Shown: positions 8,351 through 18,506 of the stretch, piece after piece
Layout of the letters: every line of letters starts with the position of its first letter
Position numbering within the stretch: the first letter of the stretch is position 1
Source of the DNA: Planctomycetota bacterium
GTDB lineage: Bacteria; Planctomycetota; GCA-2746535
Assembly (NCBI GenBank): GCA_002746535.1
Contig: NVWA01000008.1
Location: 115,813 to 179,812 of the forward strand
DNA: 64,000 bases
Reading direction: 5' to 3'
The notes under the pieces: generated by a model
Seen by the model: the letters and a program-made list of their open reading frames with translations, nothing else
Database searches by the model: none
Told to the model about the DNA's origin: nothing
Position numbers and translations under genes: made by a program

Positions 8351-9085
8351 ATGAGTGAAAAATTACAACAGTATCTTGATGAGACTAAAGATTTAGATGC
8401 CCTACAATTAGTTGAATGGGGGTTGTCAACATTTGGTAAAAATAAAATTGCTTTAGCATCCAGTTTAGGTGCAGAAGATCAAGTTCTTACGCAAATGATT
8501 TTGAAAGTTGATTCCCATGCTAGAATATTCACCTTAGATACAGGTCGACAATTTCAAGAAAACTATGATGTGATGACTGCTAGTATTGAAAAATATGATT
8601 TTAATTATGAAGTCTGTTTTCCAGAAGTTGAAGCGGTACAAAATCTAATGAACCGCGGTGGACCAAATTTATTTTATAATAGTATTGAAGATAGAAAAGC
8701 TTGTTGTGAAGTTAGAAAAATGGCACCGCTAAGAAAAAAATTGTCGACGGTAGATTGTTGGGCTACTGGTTTAAGGAGTCAGCAGTCGGTAACAAGGACA
8801 GATACTCCTTCTGTTGAATGGGATGATAATTTTGGTATTTTCAAAATTAATCCATTAATAAATTGGTCAGAAAATAGTGTTTGGGATTTCATCAAAGAAA
8901 ATGAAATCCCTTATAATAAATTACATGATAAGGGGTTTCCAAGTATAGGATGCCAACCATGTACACGAGCTGTAAAAGAGGGTGAAGATGTTCGTGGTGG
9001 TCGTTGGTGGTGGGAAACACCAGAGCAAAAAGAATGTGGCTTGCACATGAAAGATGGCAAGTTAGTTAGAAAGTCAACAGATTAA
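8351..9085 (+). CDS. cysH: Adenylyl-sulfate (APS) reductase, CysH family with [4Fe-4S] motif
   Basis: A 244-residue thioredoxin-dependent reductase making sulfite from activated sulfate. The catalytic tail ECGLHM is present. The two cysteine pairs, [10 protein letters not shown] and GCQPC, are the iron-sulfur ligands that mark APS-specific enzymes rather than PAPS reductases. That fits the lack of a working APS kinase in the operon. The ATG at 8351 is preferred to an in-frame TTG at 8333 because it is preceded by AAGG and the TTG lies inside the reductase gene; the start is 4 bp after that gene's stop. Confidence 0.9.
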   Translation: MSEKLQQYLDETKDLDALQLVEWGLSTFGKNKIALASSLGAEDQVLTQMILKVDSHARIFTLDTGRQFQENYDVMTASIEKYDFNYEVCFPEVEAVQNLMNRGGPNLFYNSIEDRKACCEVRKMAPLRKKLSTVDCWATGLRSQQSVTRTDTPSVEWDDNFGIFKINPLINWSENSVWDFIKENEIPYNKLHDKGFPSIGCQPCTRAVKEGEDVRGGRWWWETPEQKECGLHMKDGKLVRKSTD

Positions 9086-9099
9086 AAGAAAGTATTAAA

Positions 9100-9981
9100 A
9101 TGGATCGTATAGAAAAACTTGAAGCTCAAAGTGTTCATATTTTGAGAGAGGCGTATCGTGAATTTAAAGACCTTGTGATGCTTTGGTCAGTCGGTAAAGA
9201 TAGCACCGTGTTATTGTGGTTGGCAAGAAAAGCATTTTTCGGTCATGTGCCTTTTCCGTTAGTTCATATAGACACACATTATAAAATTCCTCAAATGATT
9301 GAATATAGAGATAATTTAGCCGCTGAATGGAAGCTAAATATGGTTTATGGTCAGAATAAAGAAGCCTTAAAAAATAAGCAGACTTATCCCGACGGTAACC
9401 TTGATAGAATTTCTTGCTGTAAAAATTTAAAAAGTGAAGCGCTAAAACATACGCTATCTGGTGAATGGGAGCGGTTTAGATTCAATCATGATAAAGGTGA
9501 ATATGATGTGGATACTAATAAAGAACCATATACAGGTGTTATTGTTGGAGTTCGAGCTGATGAAGAAGGTAGTCGATCAAAGGAACGTTATTTTTCCCCA
9601 AGAGATAAAGAAAATGACTGGGATGTAGATGACCAACCACCTGAATTTTGGAATCAATATAAAACTGATTTTGCTCCTGGAACGCACTTGAGAATTCATC
9701 CTCTGTTAGATTGGACTGAACTTAATATTTGGGAATATATTCAAAAAGAAGATATTCCAATAGTTGATTTGTATTTTGATCGAGGTGAAGGCCAGAGATA
9801 TAGAAGTTTAGGCTGTTATCCATGTACTACTCCAGTTGAATCAACTGCAAAGAATATTCCTGAAATTATTGAGGAATTAAAAAGTGGTAAATTTGCAAAT
9901 GTTGCCGAGAGATCTGGGCGAGCACAAGATAAAGAAGATGGTGGTGGGTTAGAAACCCTTCGTCGCGACGGGTATATGTAA
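9100..9981 (+). CDS. cysD: Sulfate adenylyltransferase subunit 2 (CysD)
   Basis: The catalytic subunit of ATP sulfurylase, 293 residues, normal length for CysD. The PP-loop appears as [18 protein letters not shown] and the family tail [25 protein letters not shown] ending is present. It makes APS from sulfate and ATP together with the GTPase subunit encoded next. It is 14 bp downstream of cysH. Confidence 0.93.
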   Translation: MDRIEKLEAQSVHILREAYREFKDLVMLWSVGKDSTVLLWLARKAFFGHVPFPLVHIDTHYKIPQMIEYRDNLAAEWKLNMVYGQNKEALKNKQTYPDGNLDRISCCKNLKSEALKHTLSGEWERFRFNHDKGEYDVDTNKEPYTGVIVGVRADEEGSRSKERYFSPRDKENDWDVDDQPPEFWNQYKTDFAPGTHLRIHPLLDWTELNIWEYIQKEDIPIVDLYFDRGEGQRYRSLGCYPCTTPVESTAKNIPEIIEELKSGKFANVAERSGRAQDKEDGGGLETLRRDGYM

Positions 9982-10040
9982 ACTGAAATAGAATTATATG
10001 GATGTCTTTGTATGGGCATTCCAAAAAAGGAGAAAAGTTC

Positions 10041-11873
10041 GTGACTGAGCAAACAAACGAATTGGTAAAAATAGAAGAAGATAAAGAGCAAATGAGTATC
10101 GTGATTGTCGGTCACGTTGATCACGGTAAAAGTACCGTAATTGGTCGCCTATTAGCTGACACAGGATCATTGCCCGATGGCAAGTTAGAAGCTGTCAGAA
10201 GAAATTGTGAATTAAATTCAAAACCTTTTGAATATGCTTTTTTGCTGGATGCCTTAAAAAATGAACAAGCACAAGGCATTACGATTGATACAGCGCGCTG
10301 TTTTTTTCAATCTGATTTAAGACACTATATCATTATTGATGCGCCAGGTCACATTGAGTTTTTAAAAAATATGGTGACAGGTGCTGCGAGAGCTCAGGCC
10401 GCTTTGTTGGTTATAGATGCCAAAGAAGGTATTCGTGAAAATTCTAAAAGGCATGGTTATTTAATATCTATGCTAGGAATTAAAGACGTTGTAGTTTTAG
10501 TAAATAAACTTGATTTAGTCGATTACAGTGAAAAAGTTTTCAATGATATCAAAGAGGAGTTCACTGGTTTTCTAAAAAAATTAAATGTTACACCAATAAA
10601 CTTTATCCCTATATCTGCAAGAGAAGGTGAAAATATTGCTAATCATTCATCAGAAATGAAATGGTATAAAGGTCCGAATGTTTTAAAGCAATTAGATTTA
10701 TTTGAGGTCGTTAATGATAAGGGTGATCAACCATTTAGGTTACCTGTCCAAGATATTTATAAATTTACCCAACAAAACGATGATCGTAGAATTGTTGCAG
10801 GTACTGTTGTCTCAGGGAAAATTGACGTTGGTGATGAGGTTACATTTTACCCTTCTGGAAAAAAGTCGACGATATCAAAAATTGAAATGTTTAATACGCC
10901 AGAAAAAACAACGGCTACTGTTGGCGAAGTCTGTGGCTATAGCTTAAGTACTCAAATATACACTAAAGCTGGTGAGATGATGGTGAAAAGTTCAGAGGAG
11001 CCACCTAAAGTAAGTAATCGGTTTAGAGTAAACATATTCTGGGTTGGTAAAGCACCTATGATAAAAGGAAAGAATTATAAACTTAAATTACATGCGACTA
11101 GTTCCCCAGTAAAATTGGTAGATATTCTTAATGTTTTGGATGCCTCGGATTTAACATCAGTTGCTAATAAACAACAAGTTGATAGACATGATGTAGCCGA
11201 ATGTGTTTTTGAAACAACTAAGCCCGTTGCCTTTGATTTAAGTAGTGATATTGAAGGTACCAGCCGAGTGGTGATTGTGGATAATTTTGAAATTGCAGGT
11301 GGCGGTATTATATTTCATGATATTCAAGAAGAAAACACAACCTTAAAGCAATATATTGAGAACCGTGAAGAAGCATGGGTAAAAGGCGAAATCAGTGAGT
11401 TAGATAGGTCGGTTGTTTATGGTCACAAATCTAAATTCATTTTAATTACAGGAAGTGATGAGCAGGGCTGTAAGTCAATTGCCGTAGCTCTAGAAAAGAA
11501 ATTGTTTGATAGTAAGTTTAAAGCCTATTATTTGGGTATGTCTAATTTGCTAACTACCATGGGGGAAAATCGTGGTAGTGTACTTGATCAAAATGAACAA
11601 ATAAAATGGCTAGGCGAATTGGCTAGATTTTTTACTGGTTCTGGACAAATCTTTATATCAGCAATATCACACTTAGATGATTTTGATATTGAAAATTTAA
11701 AGGTTCTAAATTCACCTAGCGATATCTTAGTTGTCAATGTAGGTGAAAACCAACTTAATAAATATAAAGTTGATTTGGATTTAGAGCAAATCTCAGAAGT
11801 TGATGATAGCGTTGGTAAAATAGTTCAGTTGCTTCATGATGAGCATATATTGCAGGTTGAGTATTACCTATAA
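10041..11873 (+). CDS. cysN: Sulfate adenylyltransferase subunit 1 (CysN) with degenerate APS-kinase domain
   Basis: The GTPase subunit of ATP sulfurylase: P-loop [25 protein letters not shown] and two beta-barrel domains. The GTG at 10041 is chosen because AAGGAG ends 8 bp before it; an in-frame ATG at 10002 lacks such a site. At 610 residues the protein is longer than plain CysN. Residues from about 460 on align with CysC, but the Walker A lysine position reads GSDEQGCKS (Lys replaced by Cys) and the DGDN motif is LGMSN, so the APS kinase part looks inactive. It is the last gene of the sulfur operon. Confidence 0.9.
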   Translation: MTEQTNELVKIEEDKEQMSIVIVGHVDHGKSTVIGRLLADTGSLPDGKLEAVRRNCELNSKPFEYAFLLDALKNEQAQGITIDTARCFFQSDLRHYIIIDAPGHIEFLKNMVTGAARAQAALLVIDAKEGIRENSKRHGYLISMLGIKDVVVLVNKLDLVDYSEKVFNDIKEEFTGFLKKLNVTPINFIPISAREGENIANHSSEMKWYKGPNVLKQLDLFEVVNDKGDQPFRLPVQDIYKFTQQNDDRRIVAGTVVSGKIDVGDEVTFYPSGKKSTISKIEMFNTPEKTTATVGEVCGYSLSTQIYTKAGEMMVKSSEEPPKVSNRFRVNIFWVGKAPMIKGKNYKLKLHATSSPVKLVDILNVLDASDLTSVANKQQVDRHDVAECVFETTKPVAFDLSSDIEGTSRVVIVDNFEIAGGGIIFHDIQEENTTLKQYIENREEAWVKGEISELDRSVVYGHKSKFILITGSDEQGCKSIAVALEKKLFDSKFKAYYLGMSNLLTTMGENRGSVLDQNEQIKWLGELARFFTGSGQIFISAISHLDDFDIENLKVLNSPSDILVVNVGENQLNKYKVDLDLEQISEVDDSVGKIVQLLHDEHILQVEYYL

Positions 11874-11928
11874 TTTAATATTGCTTTCATAAAAATTTAA
11901 AATATTTCTGAAACTTAGGAGTCTTCTT

Positions 11929-12549
11929 ATGAATAACAGTAACCATCTGTTTTTGTTTTTAATCTTTTTCATTTGTGGAGTATCAATATTAGCCAGTGAT
12001 AAAAAGAATAAAAGTGTTGAAGAATTCTCCGAAAATGGTGTATTGGTTAATATAAAAAAGTTTTATGTTGAAGTAAAATCCTTGGATGTCAAAACAGATA
12101 AAAAGAAAAGCTTATCTTCTTATGTTGCTTTTATTTGTAAAAAAGGAGTTTATTCCTTTTTAGAAACAAAAGAAAACGATAAATTTCTAGAAACGGTTAC
12201 TTTGGGGCAAACAGTTGAATTAAAAGGTAAAGTATTAATTTCAGGTAATTTAGTCGAAATTGGAAGTTTATCCAAAACGGACAAGAAAATCGACATTGAT
12301 ATGAAAAAACTGAAAAAGACTCAAGGGAAGTCTATTCGTCTAAAAGGAGTGAATAAATGTCAATGTGGTTTGAAAGTCAGCACTTTAAGTCATAGTTGTA
12401 AATTGGGTCACTTGCATCATATCCAAACCACTGAGGGTAGTATTTATCACTATTTGGAAGCAGGCAAATCTTCAAATATGAAAATGCATTTCAAAAAAAT
12501 TGACACCAACGCTGAGGTATATCCCGGTAATTTTATTACTATCAAATAG
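11929..12549 (+). CDS. Hypothetical secreted protein with Cys/His-rich C-terminal half
   Basis: 206 residues with an N-terminal signal peptide (hydrophobic LFLFLIFFICGVSIL, cleavage probably near ASD). AGGAG sits 8-10 bp before the ATG. The C-terminal part holds CQCG, a further Cys in SHSCKLGHLHH and several histidines, suggesting a metal site, but I recognise no family. An OB-fold is possible from the spacing of beta strands (TVELKGKVLISGNLVEIG). It follows cysN after 55 bp and may be a separate unit. Confidence 0.65.
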   Translation: MNNSNHLFLFLIFFICGVSILASDKKNKSVEEFSENGVLVNIKKFYVEVKSLDVKTDKKKSLSSYVAFICKKGVYSFLETKENDKFLETVTLGQTVELKGKVLISGNLVEIGSLSKTDKKIDIDMKKLKKTQGKSIRLKGVNKCQCGLKVSTLSHSCKLGHLHHIQTTEGSIYHYLEAGKSSNMKMHFKKIDTNAEVYPGNFITIK

Positions 12550-13112
12550 CCCTCAATAAAAAAATATAGTACTTAGTACTTTCTTATCGTTTGAAATTAT
12601 GATATTCACGACTACGCAATAACTACGTAGTTGTTACGTAACGACTTTATGGTCTCCTCTTTCATAAATATATTAATAATTCGTTAATGCCAATGTGTAA
12701 CCGACATTCCGTTTTAGTGCTTTTTAAGTACTTTAATTTATAGTAGTTGTGCTTTAAGCCCTTAAAGGGTCTATTGTTTCAGTAGGCAATTATTTAATTA
12801 AGTACCTTTAAAACATATACTTATGTATTTTTAATTTGTAGAAATAATTAGTTTTTCAAAAATATTTGATTTAAATAGTTACTACTAATAGTACTTTTCA
12901 TATTGTTGTTAACTTTTATTTTGCATAAAATAGAAATATTTTAATTTTTATGATAATTAGAAGTAGTTTGTAGAATGTATTCTATATATTTTAAGTAATA
13001 CTTAGAAAATACGTATTTTTTGTATAAATATCAGGTAACTTTGATGATATTTTAAAAATATTTGTAAAATAAATATCTATGAGGGGTGGTAAAATTAAAG
13101 GGAGAGAAAACT
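12550..13112. other. Long AT-rich non-coding region with palindromes and AGTACTT repeats
   Basis: No gene is visible in about 560 bp. It contains two adjacent perfect palindromes, AACTACGTAGTT (12621-12632) and GTTACGTAAC (12633-12642), the near-palindrome CCCTTAAAGGG (about 12759-12769), and at least four copies of AGTACTT scattered along it (twice near 12571, near 12726 and near 12890). This looks regulatory, perhaps for the small HTH gene that follows. The factor is unknown. Confidence 0.45.
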
Positions 13113-13334
13113 ATGGCGGCAATAATAAAAAATGCTGATATACCAGTAACTAAAGAAGAATTTAATCGTGCTTATACAAGAGTAAAAATTGCCTATAGAA
13201 AGCATAAAGGTAATAAAATCCAAATGGCTAAAGATTTAGGGATATCTTATCATTCAGTTCTACAAGCTTTACGAGTATATGAAAAGCTAGGTAAGAAAAT
13301 TTCATTAAATAAAATACCAAAGTCGAAAAGCTAG
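13113..13334 (+). CDS. Small Fis-like helix-turn-helix protein
   Basis: A 73-residue basic protein that is essentially one HTH: KGNKIQMAKDLGISYHSVL resembles the Fis-type DNA-binding helices that end NtrC-class activators. The ATG at 13113 has AAGGGAGAG (13098-13106) ideally placed; an in-frame GTG at 13086 would include that site in the coding sequence. It is a free-standing DNA-binding domain between a palindrome-rich region and the olefin cluster. Whether it regulates either one is unknown. Confidence 0.7.
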   Translation: MAAIIKNADIPVTKEEFNRAYTRVKIAYRKHKGNKIQMAKDLGISYHSVLQALRVYEKLGKKISLNKIPKSKS

Positions 13335-13545
13335 AAACTATTTTCACTTTCTTTTAGTCACTAAAACTACACTAGATTGCTCACTCTTTTAAATTTTCCT
13401 TTGAAATATTTTTGGAAATATTAAGTTATTGAAATCTATTCAATACAAATGCGCTATATTTTTTAATTATCAAAAAAACATTAAACAATCTATGTGCTTA
13501 CTTTATAATGCCTGCACTTAATTGAACGATTATTAAAGAGCTCAT

Positions 13546-14619
13546 TTGTATAGATTCAATCAAATTTTATTATCAGGAATTGAAACAGAATTACCTCCTC
13601 GAATTGTAACTTCTGAGGATCTTGAGTTACGCTTAGATGAGTTTTATCAAAGATGCAATCTGCATCGAGGTCGTCTTGAATTAATGAGCGGTATCAAAGA
13701 AAGACGCTTTTGGGAAAAAGGTACACGACCCAGTCAAGGAGCCATTAAAGCGGGGCAAAAAGTACTTAAATCTACTAATATTGACCCAAACGAAATTGAT
13801 GCTTTGATCTTTTCTTCAGTATCCAGAGATTTCTTAGAACCAGCAACGGCTTCGGTAGTACATGAAGGTCTGGGTATTAGTAAAAATGCTATGATATTTG
13901 ATATCAGCAATGCCTGTCTAGGTTTTTTAAACGGACTAATTACTTTAGGCAATATGATAGAACTGGGACAAATTAATCATGGCATGGTCGTCTCTAGTGA
14001 AAGTGGTGGCCCCTTAGTAGATCAAACCATCGAAAGAATCTTAAATGATAAATCAATGACAAGGAATTCTTTCAAGGGTAGTTTTGCTTCATTAACAATT
14101 GGTAGTGGAGCAGTGGCAGCCATTGTTAGTAATAGTAACATCATCACGGAAGGAATTAAAATATTAGGTGCTACATCAAGAGCTGCGACTGAATATGTAA
14201 AACTATGTCAAGGTGGCGTAGATGATTCGGTGTCTGAAACAAGTTCTGGTTTTCAAGATGATCATCAGCCTGATATGCAAACTGATTCTGAAGCAATGCT
14301 ACATGCTGGATGTACCCTAGCAAAAGAAAATTGGGAAAGCCTTAAAAACCAATTAGATTGGACCAATGAAACTCCGAATCATTTTATTTGTCATCAGGTA
14401 GGTCGAGCACACCAAAAATTATTATTTGATAAATTAGATCTAGACGTTAAGAAAGATTTTTCAACATATGAATTATATGGCAATACCGGATCTGCCGCTT
14501 TACCGATGGCCCTTTGTAAAGCTTTGCAAGAAAATAAAATTGCGAAGAATGATAAGTTGGCCTTTTTGGGAATAGGTTCTGGATTAAATAGCCTCATGTT
14601 TGGCGCAGAAAAAATTTAA
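13546..14619 (+). CDS. oleA: OleA, 3-oxoacyl synthase of olefin biosynthesis (thiolase family)
   Basis: A KAS-III-like thiolase of 357 residues that condenses two fatty acyl-CoAs head to head, giving a 2-alkyl-3-oxo acid. The catalytic Cys is in NACLGF (about 123), His in CHQVGRAHQ (about 283) and Asn in GNTGSAALP (about 312). The start is a TTG at 13546 with AAAGAG 5 bp upstream. It begins a tight four-gene cluster with OleB, OleC and OleD homologues in the order A-B-C-D, and this context, more than sequence, separates it from FabH. Confidence 0.9.
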   Translation: MYRFNQILLSGIETELPPRIVTSEDLELRLDEFYQRCNLHRGRLELMSGIKERRFWEKGTRPSQGAIKAGQKVLKSTNIDPNEIDALIFSSVSRDFLEPATASVVHEGLGISKNAMIFDISNACLGFLNGLITLGNMIELGQINHGMVVSSESGGPLVDQTIERILNDKSMTRNSFKGSFASLTIGSGAVAAIVSNSNIITEGIKILGATSRAATEYVKLCQGGVDDSVSETSSGFQDDHQPDMQTDSEAMLHAGCTLAKENWESLKNQLDWTNETPNHFICHQVGRAHQKLLFDKLDLDVKKDFSTYELYGNTGSAALPMALCKALQENKIAKNDKLAFLGIGSGLNSLMFGAEKI

Positions 14620-15518
14620 TGACTGCTACAATTGATACAAGTCCATTTACAGAAGAATATTCCTTTGAATCTCATTTTCATGATTTAAATGGCTTAAAGT
14701 ACCACTACCTGCATGAGGGAAAAGATCATTCCAAAGAAATTGGTTGTGCTTTAATGGTACATGGAAATCCTACTTGGTCTTTTTATTATCGAAATTTAGC
14801 AAAATCATTATCCAGTAGCATGCAGGTCGTTGTGCCTGATCATATAGGTTGTGGTCTTTCAGATAAACCTCAGGACTATTCTTACACAGTAGCAAATCAT
14901 ATTCAAAATTTAGTTGAGTTGGTAGAGAAGCTCGATTTGAATAATATAAATTTAATTGTTCATGACTGGGGAGGTGCAATAGGTTTTGGTGCCGCTATTA
15001 AGTTTCCTGAAAGAATAAGCACTATTACCGTTTTGAATACAGCGGCTTTTTTAATTCCAAAGATTCCTTTTTCAATTAACATTTGCAAAATCCCCATTTT
15101 TGGTGCTATTGTTATCAGAGGGTTTAATGGATTTGCAGGACCTGCCATTAAAATGGCCTGCAAGAATCAAGAAAAAATGACGTCTCAAATTAAGCAGGGA
15201 TATTTAGCGCCTTATAATAATTGGCATAACCGAATCGCAACTTTGCGTTTTGTGCAAGATATTCCTATGCATAAAAGTCATCCTAGTTGGGATACAATGA
15301 AAAGTATACAAGATAAAATCGAAATTCTTAAAGATAAACCGATGCATATTTTTTGGGGTAAAAAAGACTTTTGTTTTAATGATTTCTTTCTTGAAGAATG
15401 GCAAAAAAGATTTCCAAATGCCTCTGTTAAAGAATATGCTGAAGCAGGTCATTACGTTTTAGAAGATGCGAACCCGGAAATAATTGAAGATATTACCTCT
15501 TGGATTTCAAATCAATAG
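14619..15518 (+). CDS. oleB: OleB, beta-lactone decarboxylase (alpha/beta hydrolase, haloalkane dehalogenase-like)
   Basis: 299 residues. HGNPTWSFYYRNL and the nucleophile elbow VHDWGGAIG (Asp about 115) mark the haloalkane-dehalogenase subfamily, and AGHYVLEDA supplies the catalytic His (about 277). In the Ole pathway this enzyme removes CO2 from the beta-lactone to give a cis-olefin. The ATG overlaps the last base of the oleA stop codon, so translation is coupled. Confidence 0.9.
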   Translation: MTATIDTSPFTEEYSFESHFHDLNGLKYHYLHEGKDHSKEIGCALMVHGNPTWSFYYRNLAKSLSSSMQVVVPDHIGCGLSDKPQDYSYTVANHIQNLVELVEKLDLNNINLIVHDWGGAIGFGAAIKFPERISTITVLNTAAFLIPKIPFSINICKIPIFGAIVIRGFNGFAGPAIKMACKNQEKMTSQIKQGYLAPYNNWHNRIATLRFVQDIPMHKSHPSWDTMKSIQDKIEILKDKPMHIFWGKKDFCFNDFFLEEWQKRFPNASVKEYAEAGHYVLEDANPEIIEDITSWISNQ

Positions 15519-15594
15519 TTTGTTTGTATTTTTAATTTTATGATATTAAACCGAATATTATTTTTAACTTCATTCATGAATAACTTGTGAGTAA

Positions 15595-17262
15595 ATGATG
15601 AAAGATATTTCTAATATTGCTCATTATATCCCAGCTCTTGCCGAGAGACTTCAAAATAAAACGGCTATAAAATATTTAAAAAATAACCAGTATGTTGATT
15701 GCACTTTCGTTGATTTTCATTTGCGATCAAATCAAATTGCCAATGGTTTGAGAAAACATCACCTTAAAAAAGGTGATCGAGTAATAATGATGGTTAAGCA
15801 TACTTTGGAATTTTACCTTGTAACTTTTGCATTGTTTAAAATAGGAGCTGTACCTGTTATCGTTGATCCTGGTATGCGAAAAAAGGATCTACTAAAATGC
15901 ATCAAAAAAGCAAATGCGAAAGCTTTAATAGGAATCCCCTTAGCCCATCTAATTAAGATGTTTTTCAAATCAGCATTTCAAAGTATTGAATTGCAAGTCA
16001 CTGTTGGTAAAAAGTTTTTCTGGAAAGGTCCAACGCTAAATGACTTTTATGAAGAGGGTAATAAAAAGGATATTCTTGAATCCACGAACCGAGAAGATTT
16101 AGCGGCCATTTTATTTACCAGTGGTAGTACAGGAGTACCTAAAGGGGTTGAGTACGAGCACGGAATTTTTGGAGATCAAGTTAAATCTATTCAAAGCATA
16201 TATCATTTAAATGACCAAGAATTGGATATGCCTTGTTTTCCACTTTTTGGATTATTTTCTTTAGCAATGGGAATTACTTTGGTATTACCAGATATGGATC
16301 CAAGTAAACCCGCTTCTGTAGATCCATTGAAAATTATTCAACCCATACAAAAATTTGGGATAACCAATTGTTTTGCCTCTCCTGCTGTTTGGGATAAATT
16401 AAGTGCCTATTGTGAAAAAAATAATATCAAATTGCCGACACTTAAAAAGGCCTTAGCTGCAGGAGCACCTGTAGCGGGTCATATTGTCCAAAGATTAATT
16501 CAAAAAGTTTTGCCTGATGATGGTGATTTGTATACACCTTACGGGGCCACCGAATCTTTACCTGTCGCTTCAATTAATGGACGTTTTATTCTTGAAAAAA
16601 CTCAATCTTTAACAAATAAAGGCAAAGGAACGTGTGTTGGAAAACCGGTTGAAGGGGTAGAGGTTAATATTATAAAAATTATTGATGAACCAATCAAATC
16701 ACTCTCAAAAGAGCTTATTTTAAATTTGAATGAAATCGGTGAAATTATCGTTCACAGTACTATGATTACTAAAAAATATTTTGATGATCAAGAAAAAACA
16801 GCTAATGCTAAAATAAGAGATGAGGGCAAAGTCTGGCATCGAATTGGCGATGTTGGTTATTTAGATGATGAAGGTTATTTATGGTTTTGCGGACGTAAGG
16901 ATCATCGTGTTGAATTAGAAAATGAAACGCTTTTTACAATTCCTTGTGAGGCCATATTCAATAATCATAAAGATGTTTTTCGTACGGCATTAGTTGGTGT
17001 GCTTGATTCATCTAACCAGTTAGAGCCTGTAATTATTATAGAGACTTTATTAGATTCATGGACGACCAATAAAGTTGTTCAAAAAAAGATATCTCATGAG
17101 GTTTTGCGTCTAGGTCAAGAACACAAACATACTGTTTCCATAAAAAAATGTATATTTTATAAATCATTGCCCGTAGATGTTAGGCATAATGCTAAAATAA
17201 ATCGTGAGCTATTATCTCAATGGGCAAATCAGCAAAATAATTTTTATGAGTTTGAGTTATGA
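15595..17262 (+). CDS. oleC: OleC, beta-lactone synthetase (ANL superfamily)
   Basis: A 555-residue AMP-forming enzyme with the phosphate loop ILFTSGSTGVPKGVEYEHG, the motif YTPYGATESLP and the hinge segment GDVGYLDDEGYLWFCGRKDHR. OleC converts the 2-alkyl-3-hydroxy acid to a beta-lactone, consuming ATP. It starts 76 bp after oleB (ATGATG at 15595), the only sizeable gap in the cluster. Annotation as a generic fatty acyl-CoA ligase would miss this role. Confidence 0.9.
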   Translation: MMKDISNIAHYIPALAERLQNKTAIKYLKNNQYVDCTFVDFHLRSNQIANGLRKHHLKKGDRVIMMVKHTLEFYLVTFALFKIGAVPVIVDPGMRKKDLLKCIKKANAKALIGIPLAHLIKMFFKSAFQSIELQVTVGKKFFWKGPTLNDFYEEGNKKDILESTNREDLAAILFTSGSTGVPKGVEYEHGIFGDQVKSIQSIYHLNDQELDMPCFPLFGLFSLAMGITLVLPDMDPSKPASVDPLKIIQPIQKFGITNCFASPAVWDKLSAYCEKNNIKLPTLKKALAAGAPVAGHIVQRLIQKVLPDDGDLYTPYGATESLPVASINGRFILEKTQSLTNKGKGTCVGKPVEGVEVNIIKIIDEPIKSLSKELILNLNEIGEIIVHSTMITKKYFDDQEKTANAKIRDEGKVWHRIGDVGYLDDEGYLWFCGRKDHRVELENETLFTIPCEAIFNNHKDVFRTALVGVLDSSNQLEPVIIIETLLDSWTTNKVVQKKISHEVLRLGQEHKHTVSIKKCIFYKSLPVDVRHNAKINRELLSQWANQQNNFYEFEL

Positions 17263-18248
17263 GAGTTCTGGTTACTGGCGGAAGTGGGTTCCTTGGCAAA
17301 GCAATAGTTAAAAAACTTGTGGAATTGAATTATGAGGTTTCGTATATCTCGCGCCATAAGGCCAAAGGTCTTGATGACTTAGATGTAAAGTGGTTTGAAG
17401 GTAGTATTGAGAATCTTGAAATTGTTGAAGACTCTTTAAAGGATCAAAATGCCGTTATTCATACTGCCGCTAAAGCGGGATATTGGGGAAGTCGTCAAAG
17501 TTATTATCAAACAAATGTAGTTGGTACCCAAAATATTATAAATGCATGCGTGAAGCATAAAGTAAATAAATTAGTTTTTACTAGTTCTCCCAGCATTGTT
17601 TTTAATGGCAATGATTTAAAAGGCGTTGATGAATCTATCGAAATTCCCAATAAACATTTGTGCTATTATTCTGAAACTAAAAGTATTGCTGAAAGGTTAG
17701 TTTTAACAGCCAATGGTAATAAAAATCTTGCAACAGTTTCAATTCGACCACATTTAATTTATGGGCCAGGTGACAATCATTTGTTGCCTCGTGTTATAAA
17801 AAGTGCCAAGGCAGGGAAATTAAAAATTGTTGGTGATGGTCTGAATAAAGTTGATGTGATTTACATTGACAATGCTGTTGAAGCTCATGTTAAGGCTTTG
17901 AAGGTTTTGGAGCTAAATCATGTTATGGCCGGACGTGCCTATTTTGTTGCAGACGATGAACCCGTTATTTTATGGGAGTGGTTAAATCATATATTAAACG
18001 AGATGGATATAAAACCTATTTCAAAAAGGATTTCAAAATCAACTGCTTATAATATTGGTGCTGTGATTGAATTCTTTTATAAATTATTTAACATGTCTGG
18101 CGAACCTCCTATGACTAGATTTGTTGCTGAAAGTTTAGCAACAAATCATTATTTTAATTGCGATAACGCTAAGAATGATTGGGATTATAAAACTATTGTC
18201 GGCCCAAAAAATTCTCTTTCAAAAACAATAAGTTCATTGACTCGATAA
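17259..18248 (+). CDS. oleD: OleD, 2-alkyl-3-oxoalkanoate reductase (extended SDR)
   Basis: 329 residues. The NAD(P)-binding GGSGFLGKAIV is at the N-terminus and the catalytic Tyr-Lys pair is in YYSETKS (about 136-140). It reduces the OleA product to the 3-hydroxy acid used by OleC. The ATGA overlap with oleC shows translational coupling. It is the last gene of the olefin operon. Confidence 0.9.
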   Translation: MRVLVTGGSGFLGKAIVKKLVELNYEVSYISRHKAKGLDDLDVKWFEGSIENLEIVEDSLKDQNAVIHTAAKAGYWGSRQSYYQTNVVGTQNIINACVKHKVNKLVFTSSPSIVFNGNDLKGVDESIEIPNKHLCYYSETKSIAERLVLTANGNKNLATVSIRPHLIYGPGDNHLLPRVIKSAKAGKLKIVGDGLNKVDVIYIDNAVEAHVKALKVLELNHVMAGRAYFVADDEPVILWEWLNHILNEMDIKPISKRISKSTAYNIGAVIEFFYKLFNMSGEPPMTRFVAESLATNHYFNCDNAKNDWDYKTIVGPKNSLSKTISSLTR

Positions 18249-18340
18249 GTTTAAAAAATTAAAACAATAGTTTTATATTTTATATTTATTTCAGTAAGTG
18301 CTTAATTATGTTTGTACTAATTTTAAATTAAATTAATTTT

Positions 18341-18378
18341 GTCAAATAAAGTTGACCTATTCGTTAAGAGATTTTGAC
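18341..18378 (+). promoter_or_regulatory. Paired 16-bp dyads, GTCAA-N6-TTGAC type (UAS 1)
   Basis: Two copies, 18341-18356 (GTCAAATAAAGTTGAC, perfect) and 18363-18378 (GTTAAGAGATTTTGAC, one mismatch), 22 bp apart start to start, that is two helical turns. They lie 55-77 bp upstream of the -24 element at 18418. The same dyad precedes six other sigma54 promoters in this window, so it is taken to be the enhancer of one activator. Confidence 0.75.
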
Positions 18379-18417
18379 AAAATTTCAGCAATTTCTCTGT
18401 TGCTCTTAATAAACTCG

Positions 18418-18433
18418 TGGAATAGATTTTGCT
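18418..18433 (+). promoter_or_regulatory. Sigma54 promoter for the membrane kinase-like gene
   Basis: TGGAAT-AGATT-TTGCT has the invariant GG and GC ten bases apart. It places transcription start near 18445, so the in-frame TTG at 18429 cannot be the start codon and the ATG at 18507 is used. Confidence 0.75.
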
Positions 18434-18506
18434 TAAATATTCTGAGGAATATTGTCCACTTTCTAGTGACTCAATAAAGTCGCTTGGGACGGAGTTTATA
18501 AAGATC

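Noticed and set aside
8351..9085. Naming the reductase a PAPS reductase
   Set aside because: The CC and CxxC cysteine pairs mark the APS-specific, iron-sulfur type, and the only APS kinase domain present is degenerate.
12550..13112. tRNA, small RNA gene or CRISPR repeats in the spacer
   Set aside because: No cloverleaf and no evenly spaced long repeats could be found; the AGTACTT copies are irregularly spaced.
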